Position numbers and translations under genes: made by a program. From JAVDCA01 sp035293985 (lineage in GTDB: Bacteria; Pseudomonadota; Alphaproteobacteria; Rhizobiales; Xanthobacteraceae), in the NCBI GenBank assembly GCA_035293985.1, contig DATGLS010000050.1, positions 27,941 to 91,940 on the forward strand: a stretch of DNA of 64,000 bases. Direction: 5' to 3'. This document shows, piece by piece, positions 13,521-21,108 of the stretch; within the stretch, counting starts at the first letter, position 1; every line of letters begins with the position of its first letter. The notes beneath the pieces were generated by a model. That model ran no database searches. It worked only from the letters and a program-made list of their open reading frames with translations, and had not been told where the DNA came from.

Positions 13521-14635
13521 GGCTTCGCTCTCGCTTCCGCGGCCTGCATCTCGCAGAACTTCAGCGCCCGCTTCGCCCGCGCCGACCACGCCGAGTCGGC
13601 GTCGAGCTTGAGATAGCGCCGCCAGTGGCTGGCCGCATCCGCGTGGCGCTCGAGCTTCTGCAGCATCAGGGCGAGGTTGAACAGGGCGTCGGCGTAATCC
13701 GGGTCGGCCTTCAGCGCGGCTTCGAGCGCCACGATCGCCTCGCTCGTGCGGCCGCGATCGTCGAGCATGTCGGCGAAGTTGTACCAGGCGGGCGCGAAAT
13801 CCGGATTTGCCTTGGTCGCATCCCGATACATCGCCTCGGCCTCGACGGCGCGGCCGGCCGCGCGCAGGAGGTTCGCGAGATTGAAGCGCGCCGCCGCGTC
13901 GCTCGCGTCGACCTTGATCAGCCGGCGATAAAGCCGCTCGGCGCTCCCGGCGTCGCCGGCCTCCTCGGCGGCCTGCGCGGCGGCAAAGAGGGCATCGGCA
14001 TCGTCGTCGCTCGGCTCGACCGGCAGCACGAACTGGCCGGATTTCTCCGTCCGCCCCTGCATCTGCTCGATCAGCAGCCGGTCGGCGCTTTCGGGAAACA
14101 GGCGCAAATTCGAGAGCTGCGCGTCCGGCAGCCACTTGCGGATCTCGTGCAGGCTTTTGGTGATCACCGAGAGCGCAACGCCGGAGGCGAGGAGCCCCGC
14201 GATCTGACGCGCGGCCGCGAGGTCGCGAAAGCCGTAGTGGCCGTCCTTCGGCTCGATCAGGCCGAACATCGCGAGCTGGTCGAGGATCGCGGCCGGCACC
14301 TTGGCGAGGCTCGCGAGCTGCTCGGCCGTGTAGGTCTTCGCCTGATCCTCCGGCGCGACCTTGCCGAGCCATTCGAGAAAGCGCCGCTCGCTCGCGACCG
14401 GAATGCCGTAGGTGCGGGCCTGCGCCAGGCTGTTCGACGGCCGGCCGTCGTCGACCAGCGGCCACCCGAGCTCGCCGACGATCAGGATATCGGTCTTCTT
14501 GGTGACCCCTTCGCGCGGGCTGCCGCCGTGCCGCCGAACCAGCGCGAAGGCATCGGCGCGCTTCATCGAGGCAAGCCGCCCCGTGAAGGCGACGGTGCCC
14601 GCGAGCGCGCTCTCCTTCGGTTCGGCCTGCGTCAG
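13517..14635 (-). CDS. BRCT - helix-turn-helix - TPR protein between ku and ligD
   Basis: 372 residues if started at CTG 14635; 349 from the first ATG at 14566. Residues ~15-95 look like a BRCT domain: VAFTGRLASMKRADAF, VRRHGGSPREGVTKKTDILI and GIPVASERRFLEWLG. Residues ~100-170 resemble a MerR-type winged helix (YTAEQLASLAKVPAAILDQL; GHYGFRDLAAARQIAGLLAS). Residues ~215-360 are four TPR-like repeats (AAARFNLANLLRAAGRAVEA; DFAPAWYNFADMLDDRGRTS). The first BRCT strand lies before the ATG, and no ATG, GTG or TTG exists between it and an upstream stop, so the CTG overlapping the ku stop is proposed. Its place between ku and ligD implies a repair or scaffolding role. Not a standard NHEJ component. 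Confidence 0.8.
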   Translation of the reverse strand: MTQAEPKESALAGTVAFTGRLASMKRADAFALVRRHGGSPREGVTKKTDILIVGELGWPLVDDGRPSNSLAQARTYGIPVASERRFLEWLGKVAPEDQAKTYTAEQLASLAKVPAAILDQLAMFGLIEPKDGHYGFRDLAAARQIAGLLASGVALSVITKSLHEIRKWLPDAQLSNLRLFPESADRLLIEQMQGRTEKSGQFVLPVEPSDDDADALFAAAQAAEEAGDAGSAERLYRRLIKVDASDAAARFNLANLLRAAGRAVEAEAMYRDATKANPDFAPAWYNFADMLDDRGRTSEAIVALEAALKADPDYADALFNLALMLQKLERHADAASHWRRYLKLDADSAWSARAKRALKFCEMQAAEARAKP

Positions 14636-15480
14636 CGTCCCGCCTTCCGCTTACCCGCCGCCGCGCGGGCCTTGGTGCTGGCCGCCGCCGGCTTCTTCTT
14701 GGTCTCGGCGCCGATGCTCGCGCGCAGCGCATCCATCAGGTTGACGACGCGCGCAGGCGGCGCCTCTTCCTTCGGCTCCTGAACGGCGCGGCCGGCCTGC
14801 TTGGCGCGCAGCATCTCGACCAGCGCATTTTCGTAGTGGTCCTCGAACTTGGCCGGATCGAAGTGGGAGGCCTTGCTGTCGACGATGTGCGCCGCGAGCT
14901 CGGTCATCTCTTTCGGCAGCTTGAGCTCCGGGATCTCCTCGAAATACGGCTTCGCCTCGCGCACCTCATAGGCATAGTGCAGCGTGGTGCCGAGCAGCCC
15001 GTTTTCGAACGCCTCCAGCATGATGACGCGCTCGCGCCGGCTGATCACCACGCGGCCGAGCGCCACCATCTTCTTCGCCCGGATGGTATCGCGGATCACC
15101 GCGAAGGCTTCCTGGCCGACCTTGTCAGTCGGCGCGATGTAGTACGGGCTGTCCATGTAGCGGTCGTCGATCTCGGCGCGGGGCACGAAGCTGTCGATGT
15201 CGATCGTGTGCGTGCTCTCGATCTTGATCTTCTCGAGCTCGTCGTCCTCGACCATCAAGTACTCGCCCTTGCCGATCTCATAGCCGCGCCCGATGTCCTC
15301 GCGCTCGACCACGTCGCCGGTCTCGGAGTCGATGAGCTGCTGCTTGAGGCGGTTGCCGGTCTTCTTGTTGATGCGATTGAAGCTCACCTTCTCGGTGCTC
15401 GACGACGCTGGATAGAGCGCGATCGGGCACGAGACGAGTGAAAGCCGCAGATAGCCCTTCCAATTGGCGCGCGGGGCCAT
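14632..15480 (-). CDS. ku: Non-homologous end-joining protein Ku
   Basis: 282 residues. Starts MAPRANWKGYLRLSLVSCPI, the characteristic Ku N-terminus, then FNRINKKTGNRLKQQLIDSE and YIAPTDKVGQEAFAVIRDTI. The C-terminal tail (~255-282) is Lys/Ala-rich and basic (KKKPAAASTKARAAAGKRKA), as usual for DNA-contacting tails. AGGAG lies seven bases before the ATG at 15480; an upstream in-frame ATG at 15528 has no support. Ku binds DNA ends as a ring-shaped homodimer and recruits LigD, encoded two genes downstream in the same operon. Confidence 0.95.
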   Translation of the reverse strand: MAPRANWKGYLRLSLVSCPIALYPASSSTEKVSFNRINKKTGNRLKQQLIDSETGDVVEREDIGRGYEIGKGEYLMVEDDELEKIKIESTHTIDIDSFVPRAEIDDRYMDSPYYIAPTDKVGQEAFAVIRDTIRAKKMVALGRVVISRRERVIMLEAFENGLLGTTLHYAYEVREAKPYFEEIPELKLPKEMTELAAHIVDSKASHFDPAKFEDHYENALVEMLRAKQAGRAVQEPKEEAPPARVVNLMDALRASIGAETKKKPAAASTKARAAAGKRKAGR

Positions 15481-15528
15481 GAGGAACTCCTGGATAACGC
15501 ACGGATACCGATGAGCACGACTGATCAC

Positions 15529-15557
15529 ATTATAACGTCGGAAATATCCGAATCATT
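15529..15557 (-). promoter_or_regulatory. Putative ku promoter with inverted repeat
   Basis: Minus-strand TATAAT at 15534-15529, about 49 bases before the ku start. The expected -35 position (AATGAT, 15557-15552) is poor. The spacer is an inverted repeat TCGGA-AATA-TCCGA (15538-15551), which could be an operator or an activator site. Confidence 0.45.
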
Positions 15558-15683
15558 ACCACGAACGGCCGACGTTCCCGGTTGGTTCCGGAAACCGGCG
15601 CTCGATTGGTTAAAGCGGCGCGGCAAGCAGCTCCGTCTCAGGGCATCGTCCTGCCGAAGCTTTCGCCTGCGCGGCGCCTTCGC

Positions 15684-18524
15684 TCAATGCCTCTCGGCCG
15701 TCGCGCCCGGCGTGATCTCGAGCTTCCATTCCTTGCCGTCGCCGAGGTAGCGGTTGGCGACCTCTTGCAGGTCGGCGGCCGTGACCGCCTCGAGGCCGGG
15801 GATCTCGCCGCCGATCACGGCGACGCGGCGCGGATCGTCCTGGGCGCCGATGAGAGCGTTGACCCAGTACGCATTGCTTTGCTGCTCCGCGATCAGCTCG
15901 TCGACGAGAGGCTTGCGCGCCCGCTCGATCTCGTCGGCCGCGACCGGATGGGCGCGCAGATCGGCCGCGATGTCGCGGGTCGCGGCGAAGAACAGCGGCA
16001 TCTTGTCCGGCGGCAGCTCGGTCTCGGCGTAGAGATAGCCCTGGTTCGGCGCAACGTTCGATCCGTATGAGCGCACGCCCGGGCTGTAGGTGACGCCCTC
16101 GCTGATGCGGAGCCGATCGAGCAGCCGCGTCGAGATCACGGACGAGAGCACATTGAGCGCCCACATCTCCTTGGCATGGAAAAGGTCGGTGGTGTGCCAG
16201 GCAACCGCCGCGAGGCCCTGATCGGCGCGCCCTTGGTGATGGATCTCGACCGGAGCCCCGCCCGCCGTTGGAAAGTGCACCTCGGTCCCGCGGGCGAGCG
16301 ATGAGGTCGCCTCGCCGCGCTTCGGCAGCGCGCCGAAGGTCTTGGCGACCGCCTCGATCGCGGTGTCGAGCTTGACGTCGCCCGCGATGATCACCTCGAG
16401 CGGCGCGGTGGCGAGGCTCGGCGCGAGCAGGTCCTTGAGCGCATCGGGTTTCACCGCGGCGAGCGCCGTCACCGTAGGCTTGCACCAGCGCGGATCCTGG
16501 CTGAACAGCCGGCATGCGCGCACGCGCTCGAACAGCTCGCTCGGCGAGGTCGCCGCCGCGCGCGCCTTGGTCAGCTCCAAGGTGCGGGCGCGCTCGAGCG
16601 CGCCGGGGCGCCAGCCGGGCGCGCTGACGAACGCCGCGAAGACCTGCAGCTGCGTCGCGAGATCCTCCGGCCGCGTCGTGCCCCGCAACCTGATGCCGTC
16701 GTCGCCGAGCCCTTCCCGGTCTTGCAAGACACGGCCGGGCAGCGCGCGCGCCATGTCCTCGAATGAGAGCGCCTTGGTGCCGCCGAGAAACAGCCCCTGG
16801 TCGTCGAGCGCCCAGGCCGCCGTCGCACGATCGGCGGGCAGGTCGAGCTTGCCGTTGCCGATGCGCACGTTGACGATCACCTGCCCGGTCTGCAGCGAGC
16901 TCGGCCGCACCGTGAGCCGCACGCCGTTGGCGAAGCGCACGAAGGTCGTCTGCAGGTCGTCGAGCGTCTTGCGCTCGGCCACCTGGCCGGGCGTGCCGAA
17001 ATTCTCATAAGGCCAAGTTACGCGCGCCTCGGCGGCCGGCGGGGTGAGCTGCGCCTTCATGGCGGCATCGAGCGCCGCCGTCAGCGCCGCCTGGCCGCCC
17101 TCGATCGGCGTCGGGCTCGACACGAACACCAGGGGGCCGTGATCATGCATCATCTCGGCGATGGCGGCGCGCATCTTGGCGGGGTCGAGACTCTTGAATG
17201 CCTTCTCGGCGATGGCGAGCGTCTGCGCGGGGCTATCGAAGATCTCGTTCGTCACCACATTGCTCTCGATCGCCTGGGCGAGGTCGCGCGTCTGTCGCGT
17301 GTCGGCGTTGGCGACGCCCGCCTGGAGCATGGCGCGCACGCCCGCCTCCGCCCGCGCGAGCTCGTCGGCGGTGACGCCGTAGGTCTCCATCTGGCGGGCG
17401 ACACGGATCGCCGCATCGAGGGCGAGATGCCAGTCCTGCGGGCGGATCTGCGTCTCCATGTACCAGAGCGCCGATCCGGGAAAATCGCGGCTGCCGCGCG
17501 GCGTGATCTCGGCGAACAGGTGGTCTTGGCCGTTGGCGACCTCGGCGAGCCGGGCCTGGAAGATCTGCAGCGCCAGCAGCTTGGCGAAGTCATCGACTTC
17601 GCGCGCGACCGTGTCGGGCGCGCCCGGCAGCACGAAAGCAAGTGTCAGCGATGAGGGCGCGCCGGGCTCCACGAACAGCTGCGCCTGCGGCGCGCGTCGG
17701 CCCGGCGTCGGACGCGCCGGATCGTGGCCGGCGGGGCCGGTCGGCTTCCAGTCCCCGAACAGCGTCTTGACCTTCGCCTCGATCGCATCGGGATCGATCT
17801 CACCCACCACGATCAAGGTCGCGCGCTCGGGCCGGTAGAACGCATCGTAGAAATCGCGGATGAGCGAGACCGGCGCGTTCCTGAGCACGTCGGTCTGCCC
17901 GATCGGCCAGCGCTTGTTCACGACGTCGCCGGGGTAGAGCTGCTGCACGAACTGCTTGGTCCCGCGATAGGCCGGCGTGTCGCGCAGCCGCTCCTCGGAA
18001 AGCACGACGCCGCGCTCCGCGTCCATGGCGGTCTGCGCCAGCGTGAGCTCGCTCGCGACGTCGCGCAGGCGCATCAGCCCGGTGTCGATGGTCGCGGCGT
18101 CGTTGTGCGGGAAGTTGAACTGATAGACCGTGTTGAACTGCCCGGTCGCCGCGTTGGCGTCGGCGCCGATCGACATGCCGAGCCGCTGCAGCCCCGGCCA
18201 CACCTCCGCTTCCGGCACGTGGCGCGAGCCGCGGAACGCCATGTGCTCGAGGAAATGGGCGAGCCCCTGCTGGGCGTCGCTCTCCTGCAAGGAGCCCGCG
18301 CCGATATCGAGCCACATCGAGACCGCGCCCTTGGGCGTCGCGTTGCGCATGATGGCGTAGCGCATGCCGTTCGGCAGCTGGCCGAAGCGCACGGCTTTTT
18401 CGCCAGGAATGTCGCTGTGCTGCTGCGGCCAGTCGGTGGCCCGCGCGAGCCCCGAGCAAGCGAGTGCGGCGACGGCGAGCGTCGCGACGAGGGCGGCGCC
18501 GCGGGCACTGAAGAGCTGACGCAT
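15684..18524 (-). CDS. M16-family (pitrilysin) zinc peptidase, two M16 domains
   Basis: 946 residues, the length of full two-domain M16 enzymes of the PqqL type. A signal peptide (MRQLFSARGAALVATLAVAA, cleaved after GLARA) indicates a periplasmic protein. The inverted zinc motif HxxEH is present in GLAHFLEHMAFRGS at ~87-100, with the distal Glu expected in the following helix region (ERGVVLSEERLRD). The second half carries the inactive repeat (NGVRLTVRPSSLQTGQVIVN; ATAPLEVIIAGDVKLDTAIE). It digests peptides in the periplasm. The substrate is unknown. It is a single-gene unit between the ku operon and an epimerase; 18525-18670 shows no gene. Confidence 0.88.
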   Translation of the reverse strand: MRQLFSARGAALVATLAVAALACSGLARATDWPQQHSDIPGEKAVRFGQLPNGMRYAIMRNATPKGAVSMWLDIGAGSLQESDAQQGLAHFLEHMAFRGSRHVPEAEVWPGLQRLGMSIGADANAATGQFNTVYQFNFPHNDAATIDTGLMRLRDVASELTLAQTAMDAERGVVLSEERLRDTPAYRGTKQFVQQLYPGDVVNKRWPIGQTDVLRNAPVSLIRDFYDAFYRPERATLIVVGEIDPDAIEAKVKTLFGDWKPTGPAGHDPARPTPGRRAPQAQLFVEPGAPSSLTLAFVLPGAPDTVAREVDDFAKLLALQIFQARLAEVANGQDHLFAEITPRGSRDFPGSALWYMETQIRPQDWHLALDAAIRVARQMETYGVTADELARAEAGVRAMLQAGVANADTRQTRDLAQAIESNVVTNEIFDSPAQTLAIAEKAFKSLDPAKMRAAIAEMMHDHGPLVFVSSPTPIEGGQAALTAALDAAMKAQLTPPAAEARVTWPYENFGTPGQVAERKTLDDLQTTFVRFANGVRLTVRPSSLQTGQVIVNVRIGNGKLDLPADRATAAWALDDQGLFLGGTKALSFEDMARALPGRVLQDREGLGDDGIRLRGTTRPEDLATQLQVFAAFVSAPGWRPGALERARTLELTKARAAATSPSELFERVRACRLFSQDPRWCKPTVTALAAVKPDALKDLLAPSLATAPLEVIIAGDVKLDTAIEAVAKTFGALPKRGEATSSLARGTEVHFPTAGGAPVEIHHQGRADQGLAAVAWHTTDLFHAKEMWALNVLSSVISTRLLDRLRISEGVTYSPGVRSYGSNVAPNQGYLYAETELPPDKMPLFFAATRDIAADLRAHPVAADEIERARKPLVDELIAEQQSNAYWVNALIGAQDDPRRVAVIGGEIPGLEAVTAADLQEVANRYLGDGKEWKLEITPGATAERH

Positions 18525-18670
18525 GAGGATGAGGTCTTTCCGGGGTTCTGACCGAGCAGGTTGGGCGCCGCGGGGACGCGGGCGGCGCCACTCTTACCGG
18601 GTCGCCAGCCTCCGGGGATGAAAAACTTTGCGTGTAATTTGGGGCAGATCGTCGCCGGCCGGGAACTCGG

Positions 18671-19573
18671 TCAATCCACTGGAACCTTTCGGCTCGGATC
18701 TCGCGCGATCCATTCGGTGACCGAGCGTTGCACCGGTCGCCAGCCCAGCGCCGCAGCCGCCGTGCCGCGCACCCGGCTGTTCGAGCCGAGCGAGTAGGTC
18801 GCCATGTTCCGCCCGAATATCGTGACCGCCTCGTCCGGCGGGAGCGAGCGCGCCGCGCCGAGGCCGAGCTTCTGCGCGATCGCCGCTGCGATCGCGCCGA
18901 GCGCTTCCTCGCCGCTCTCCACGAACATGAAGCTGCCCGCCGGCGCCCGCTCAAGCGCGAGCCGATAAAGCGCGACGACGTCGGCGATGTGCACGTTCGA
19001 CCAGCGATTGAGGCCGCGGCCGATGTACCGCGCAACTCCGCTCTCGCGCGCCACCCGTGCAAGCGCGGGGATCTGCACGCTCTGCGCCGGTGGCCCGAGC
19101 GTCTCGCCGTAGATCATCGAGTTGCACAGCACGATCGCGCGGACGCCGGGCGCGGCAAGCACCAGCCGGTCGATCGCGACGCGCGCCGCCTTGTCGGGCA
19201 GCGGGGCGAGCGGCTCCGCCTCCTCGAAGATGCGGTCGGACGGCTCGCCCATCGCGAGATCGGCGACGATGCTGCTGCCGCTCGAATGGATCAGCGTTCT
19301 GCCCGAGCCCGCAAGGCCCGCGATCAGCGCCTCGACGGCGCCGCGATGGTCGCTCGAAGCCGCATTGATGACGGCGTCGGCGGCTTGCGCCTCGGCCCGC
19401 AGGAGCTCGGCGTCATCGAGCGTGCCGATGATCGGCGCGATCCCGTGCGCCGAAACCGCCTGCGCCTTGGCGGCGCTGCGCACGAGCCCGCGCACCATAT
19501 GGCCCTCGCGGGCGAGAACGGCCGCGACCGATCCGCCGATGTATCCGCTCGCCCCGGTGACGAAGATGCGCAA
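18671..19573 (-). CDS. NAD-dependent epimerase/dehydratase family protein
   Basis: 300 residues. It starts at MRIFVTGASGYIGG, with the Rossmann dinucleotide motif GASGYIGG, and has DAVINAASSDH, SSGSSIVADLAMGE and a SxIYGETLG segment in place of the classical YxxxK. It belongs to the extended or atypical SDR group and acts on a nucleotide-bound or small-molecule substrate, unknown here. No good ribosome binding site is seen; the TTG at 19573 fits the family start, while an ATG at 19633 would place a perfect palindrome within the coding region, so it is not used. GTG at 19597 is a further option. Confidence 0.75.
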   Translation of the reverse strand: MRIFVTGASGYIGGSVAAVLAREGHMVRGLVRSAAKAQAVSAHGIAPIIGTLDDAELLRAEAQAADAVINAASSDHRGAVEALIAGLAGSGRTLIHSSGSSIVADLAMGEPSDRIFEEAEPLAPLPDKAARVAIDRLVLAAPGVRAIVLCNSMIYGETLGPPAQSVQIPALARVARESGVARYIGRGLNRWSNVHIADVVALYRLALERAPAGSFMFVESGEEALGAIAAAIAQKLGLGAARSLPPDEAVTIFGRNMATYSLGSNSRVRGTAAAALGWRPVQRSVTEWIARDPSRKVPVD

Positions 19574-19604
19574 GATGGAAACTCGGATTGGCGGCACGGT
19601 ACTG

Positions 19605-19626
19605 ACGATCGGGGCGCCCCGATCGT
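19605..19626. promoter_or_regulatory. Perfect 22-bp palindrome upstream of the epimerase
   Basis: Arms ACGATCGGGGC and its exact complement with no spacer. It sits between the epimerase start and the divergent small secreted gene, close to a minus-strand TATAAC near 19640. It is a strong candidate for a regulator binding site. Confidence 0.6.
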
Positions 19627-19704
19627 GATACATACGTTATACCGAACGCTTGCGCGGCGTGCATGAGCCGACGTACTGAGCACGCTTTCCCACAGGAGAC
19701 CAAT

Positions 19705-19896
19705 ATGCGCAGGATGATCCCACTTGCTGCCGCCATCGCGCTGGCGGCCGCTGCGAGCGGAGCGAGGGCCGCAAGCGACGCGCCGTACAAGACGCGGCTG
19801 GAGGAGTGCGAGCATCGCGCGAAGGCGATGAAGTTCGGGATCCACTTCATCCGGCGCGATCGCTGGATTCGCGCCTGCCTGCGCGGCAAGGTGTGA
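19705..19896 (+). CDS. Small secreted protein, PsiF-like
   Basis: 63 residues. Signal peptide MRRMIPLAAAIALAAAASGA, then a 40-residue basic mature part (TRLEECEHRAKAMKFGIHFI, RRDRWIRACLRGKV) with two Cys spaced like the PsiF repeat (xxCxxxAK...F...CL). CACAGGAG precedes the ATG at 19705, which beats an upstream ATG at 19663. PsiF proteins are linked to phosphate starvation in enterobacteria, but the resemblance here is short. It is divergent from the epimerase. Confidence 0.6.
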   Translation: MRRMIPLAAAIALAAAASGARAASDAPYKTRLEECEHRAKAMKFGIHFIRRDRWIRACLRGKV

Positions 19897-20002
19897 CCGT
19901 CAGTCGCTTGCGCCGGCCGCGCGCCTGGGTCATGACGCTCGCGTCCGACACTTGGAGGCATCGGCCTCCGGGTCACGACGTGGGCATTTCGGGAGAAGAA
20001 AA

Positions 20003-20983
20003 ATGTCAGGTCTGCATCGGCGGCAATTTCTCGGTGTCGTGGCAGGGGTCGCGGCGCTGCCAACATTGGCGCGCGTCGCATACGCAGACACGTATCCGAC
20101 CCGGCCGGTGCACATGCTGGTCGGCTTCGCCCCTGGCGGCGGCACCGACGTGATGGCGCGCGCCGTCCAGCCTGGACTTTCCGAGCGGCTCGGCCAGACG
20201 ATCGTGATCGAGAACCGGCCCGGCGCCGGGACCAATATCGCGACCGAGGCCGTCATCCACGCGACGCCGGACGGCTATACGCTGCTGGCCGCGAGCCTCG
20301 CCAATGCGGGCAACGCGACGCTTTACCCCGATCTCAAGTTCAACTTCATTCGCGACACCGTGCCGATCTCCGGCATCGCGCTCGATCCGTTCGTGCTGCA
20401 GGTGACGCCATCGCTGCCGGTGAAGACGATCCCTGAGCTCATCGCCTACGCCAAGGCACATCCCGGCAAGGTGCTGTTCGGCTCCGGCGGCATCGGCTCC
20501 GGCAACCAGCTCACGGCCGAGATGTTCAAGATGATGGCCGGCATCGACATCGTGCACGTGCCTTATCGTGGCGCCGGCCCCGCAATGGTCGACCTGATGG
20601 CCGGCCAGGTGCAGATGATGTTCAACACCATGTCGGCGTCGCTCGGGCACGTCAAAGGCGGCAAGATCCGCGCGCTCGGCGTCGCCACCAAGACGCCGCA
20701 AGCCGCCCTGCCGGGCGTGCCCACCGTCGCCGAGTTCGTGCCCGGCTACGAGGCGAGCTTCTGGACCGGCGTCGCCGGCCCGAAAGGGACGCCCGCCGAA
20801 GTGGTGGATAAGGTCAACAAGTCGGTCAATGGGGCGCTCGCCGACGATAAGCTCAAGGCCCGCTTCGCCGAATGGGGTGCGACCGCGCTGACCGGCTCGC
20901 CCGCCGATTTCGCCAAGTTCGTCGCCGACGAAACCGAGAAATGGGGCAAGGTCATCCGCACCGCCAACATCAAGGCGGAGTGA
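20003..20983 (+). CDS. Bug-family substrate-binding protein (tripartite tricarboxylate transporter)
   Basis: 326 residues. A Tat-like signal (SGLHRRQFLGVVAGVAALPT, cut after VAYA) leads into the Bug fold: YPTRPVHMLVGFAPGGGTDV, IVIENRPGAGTNIATEAVIH, then TPDGYTLL, and SGGIGSGNQLTAEMFKMMAG with VPYRGAGPAMVDLMAGQV. It binds a small carboxylate in the periplasm for a TctAB permease that is not in this window; orphan Bug proteins are common. GGGAGAAGA precedes the ATG. The next gene, MmgE/PrpD, is co-directional, suggesting that the ligand is processed by it. Confidence 0.92.
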   Translation: MSGLHRRQFLGVVAGVAALPTLARVAYADTYPTRPVHMLVGFAPGGGTDVMARAVQPGLSERLGQTIVIENRPGAGTNIATEAVIHATPDGYTLLAASLANAGNATLYPDLKFNFIRDTVPISGIALDPFVLQVTPSLPVKTIPELIAYAKAHPGKVLFGSGGIGSGNQLTAEMFKMMAGIDIVHVPYRGAGPAMVDLMAGQVQMMFNTMSASLGHVKGGKIRALGVATKTPQAALPGVPTVAEFVPGYEASFWTGVAGPKGTPAEVVDKVNKSVNGALADDKLKARFAEWGATALTGSPADFAKFVADETEKWGKVIRTANIKAE

Positions 20984-21010
20984 TTTACCGACGCATCCGG
21001 CATTCGCGTG

Positions 21011-21094
21011 CGTCATGCCAGCAAAGAGGGGCATCCACGTCTTGCGTTGTCAGAAAGCAAGACGTGGCTCGCCGGGACACGCCCGGCCATGACG
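21011..21094. repeat. REP-like palindromic repeat, copy 2
   Basis: Begins CGTCATGCC and ends GGCCATGACGG, with inner CCACGTC/GACGTGG arms, as at 3879-3963 and 57626-57719. Lies between the Bug gene and the MmgE/PrpD gene. Confidence 0.75.
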
Positions 21095-21108
21095 GATTAC
21101 TGTCGCGC

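Noticed and set aside
13521..14732. Upstream extension of the ligD frame to 14732
   Set aside because: The extension is antiphase to the BRCT/TPR gene and Arg-rich; the conserved LigD N-terminus begins right after 13520.
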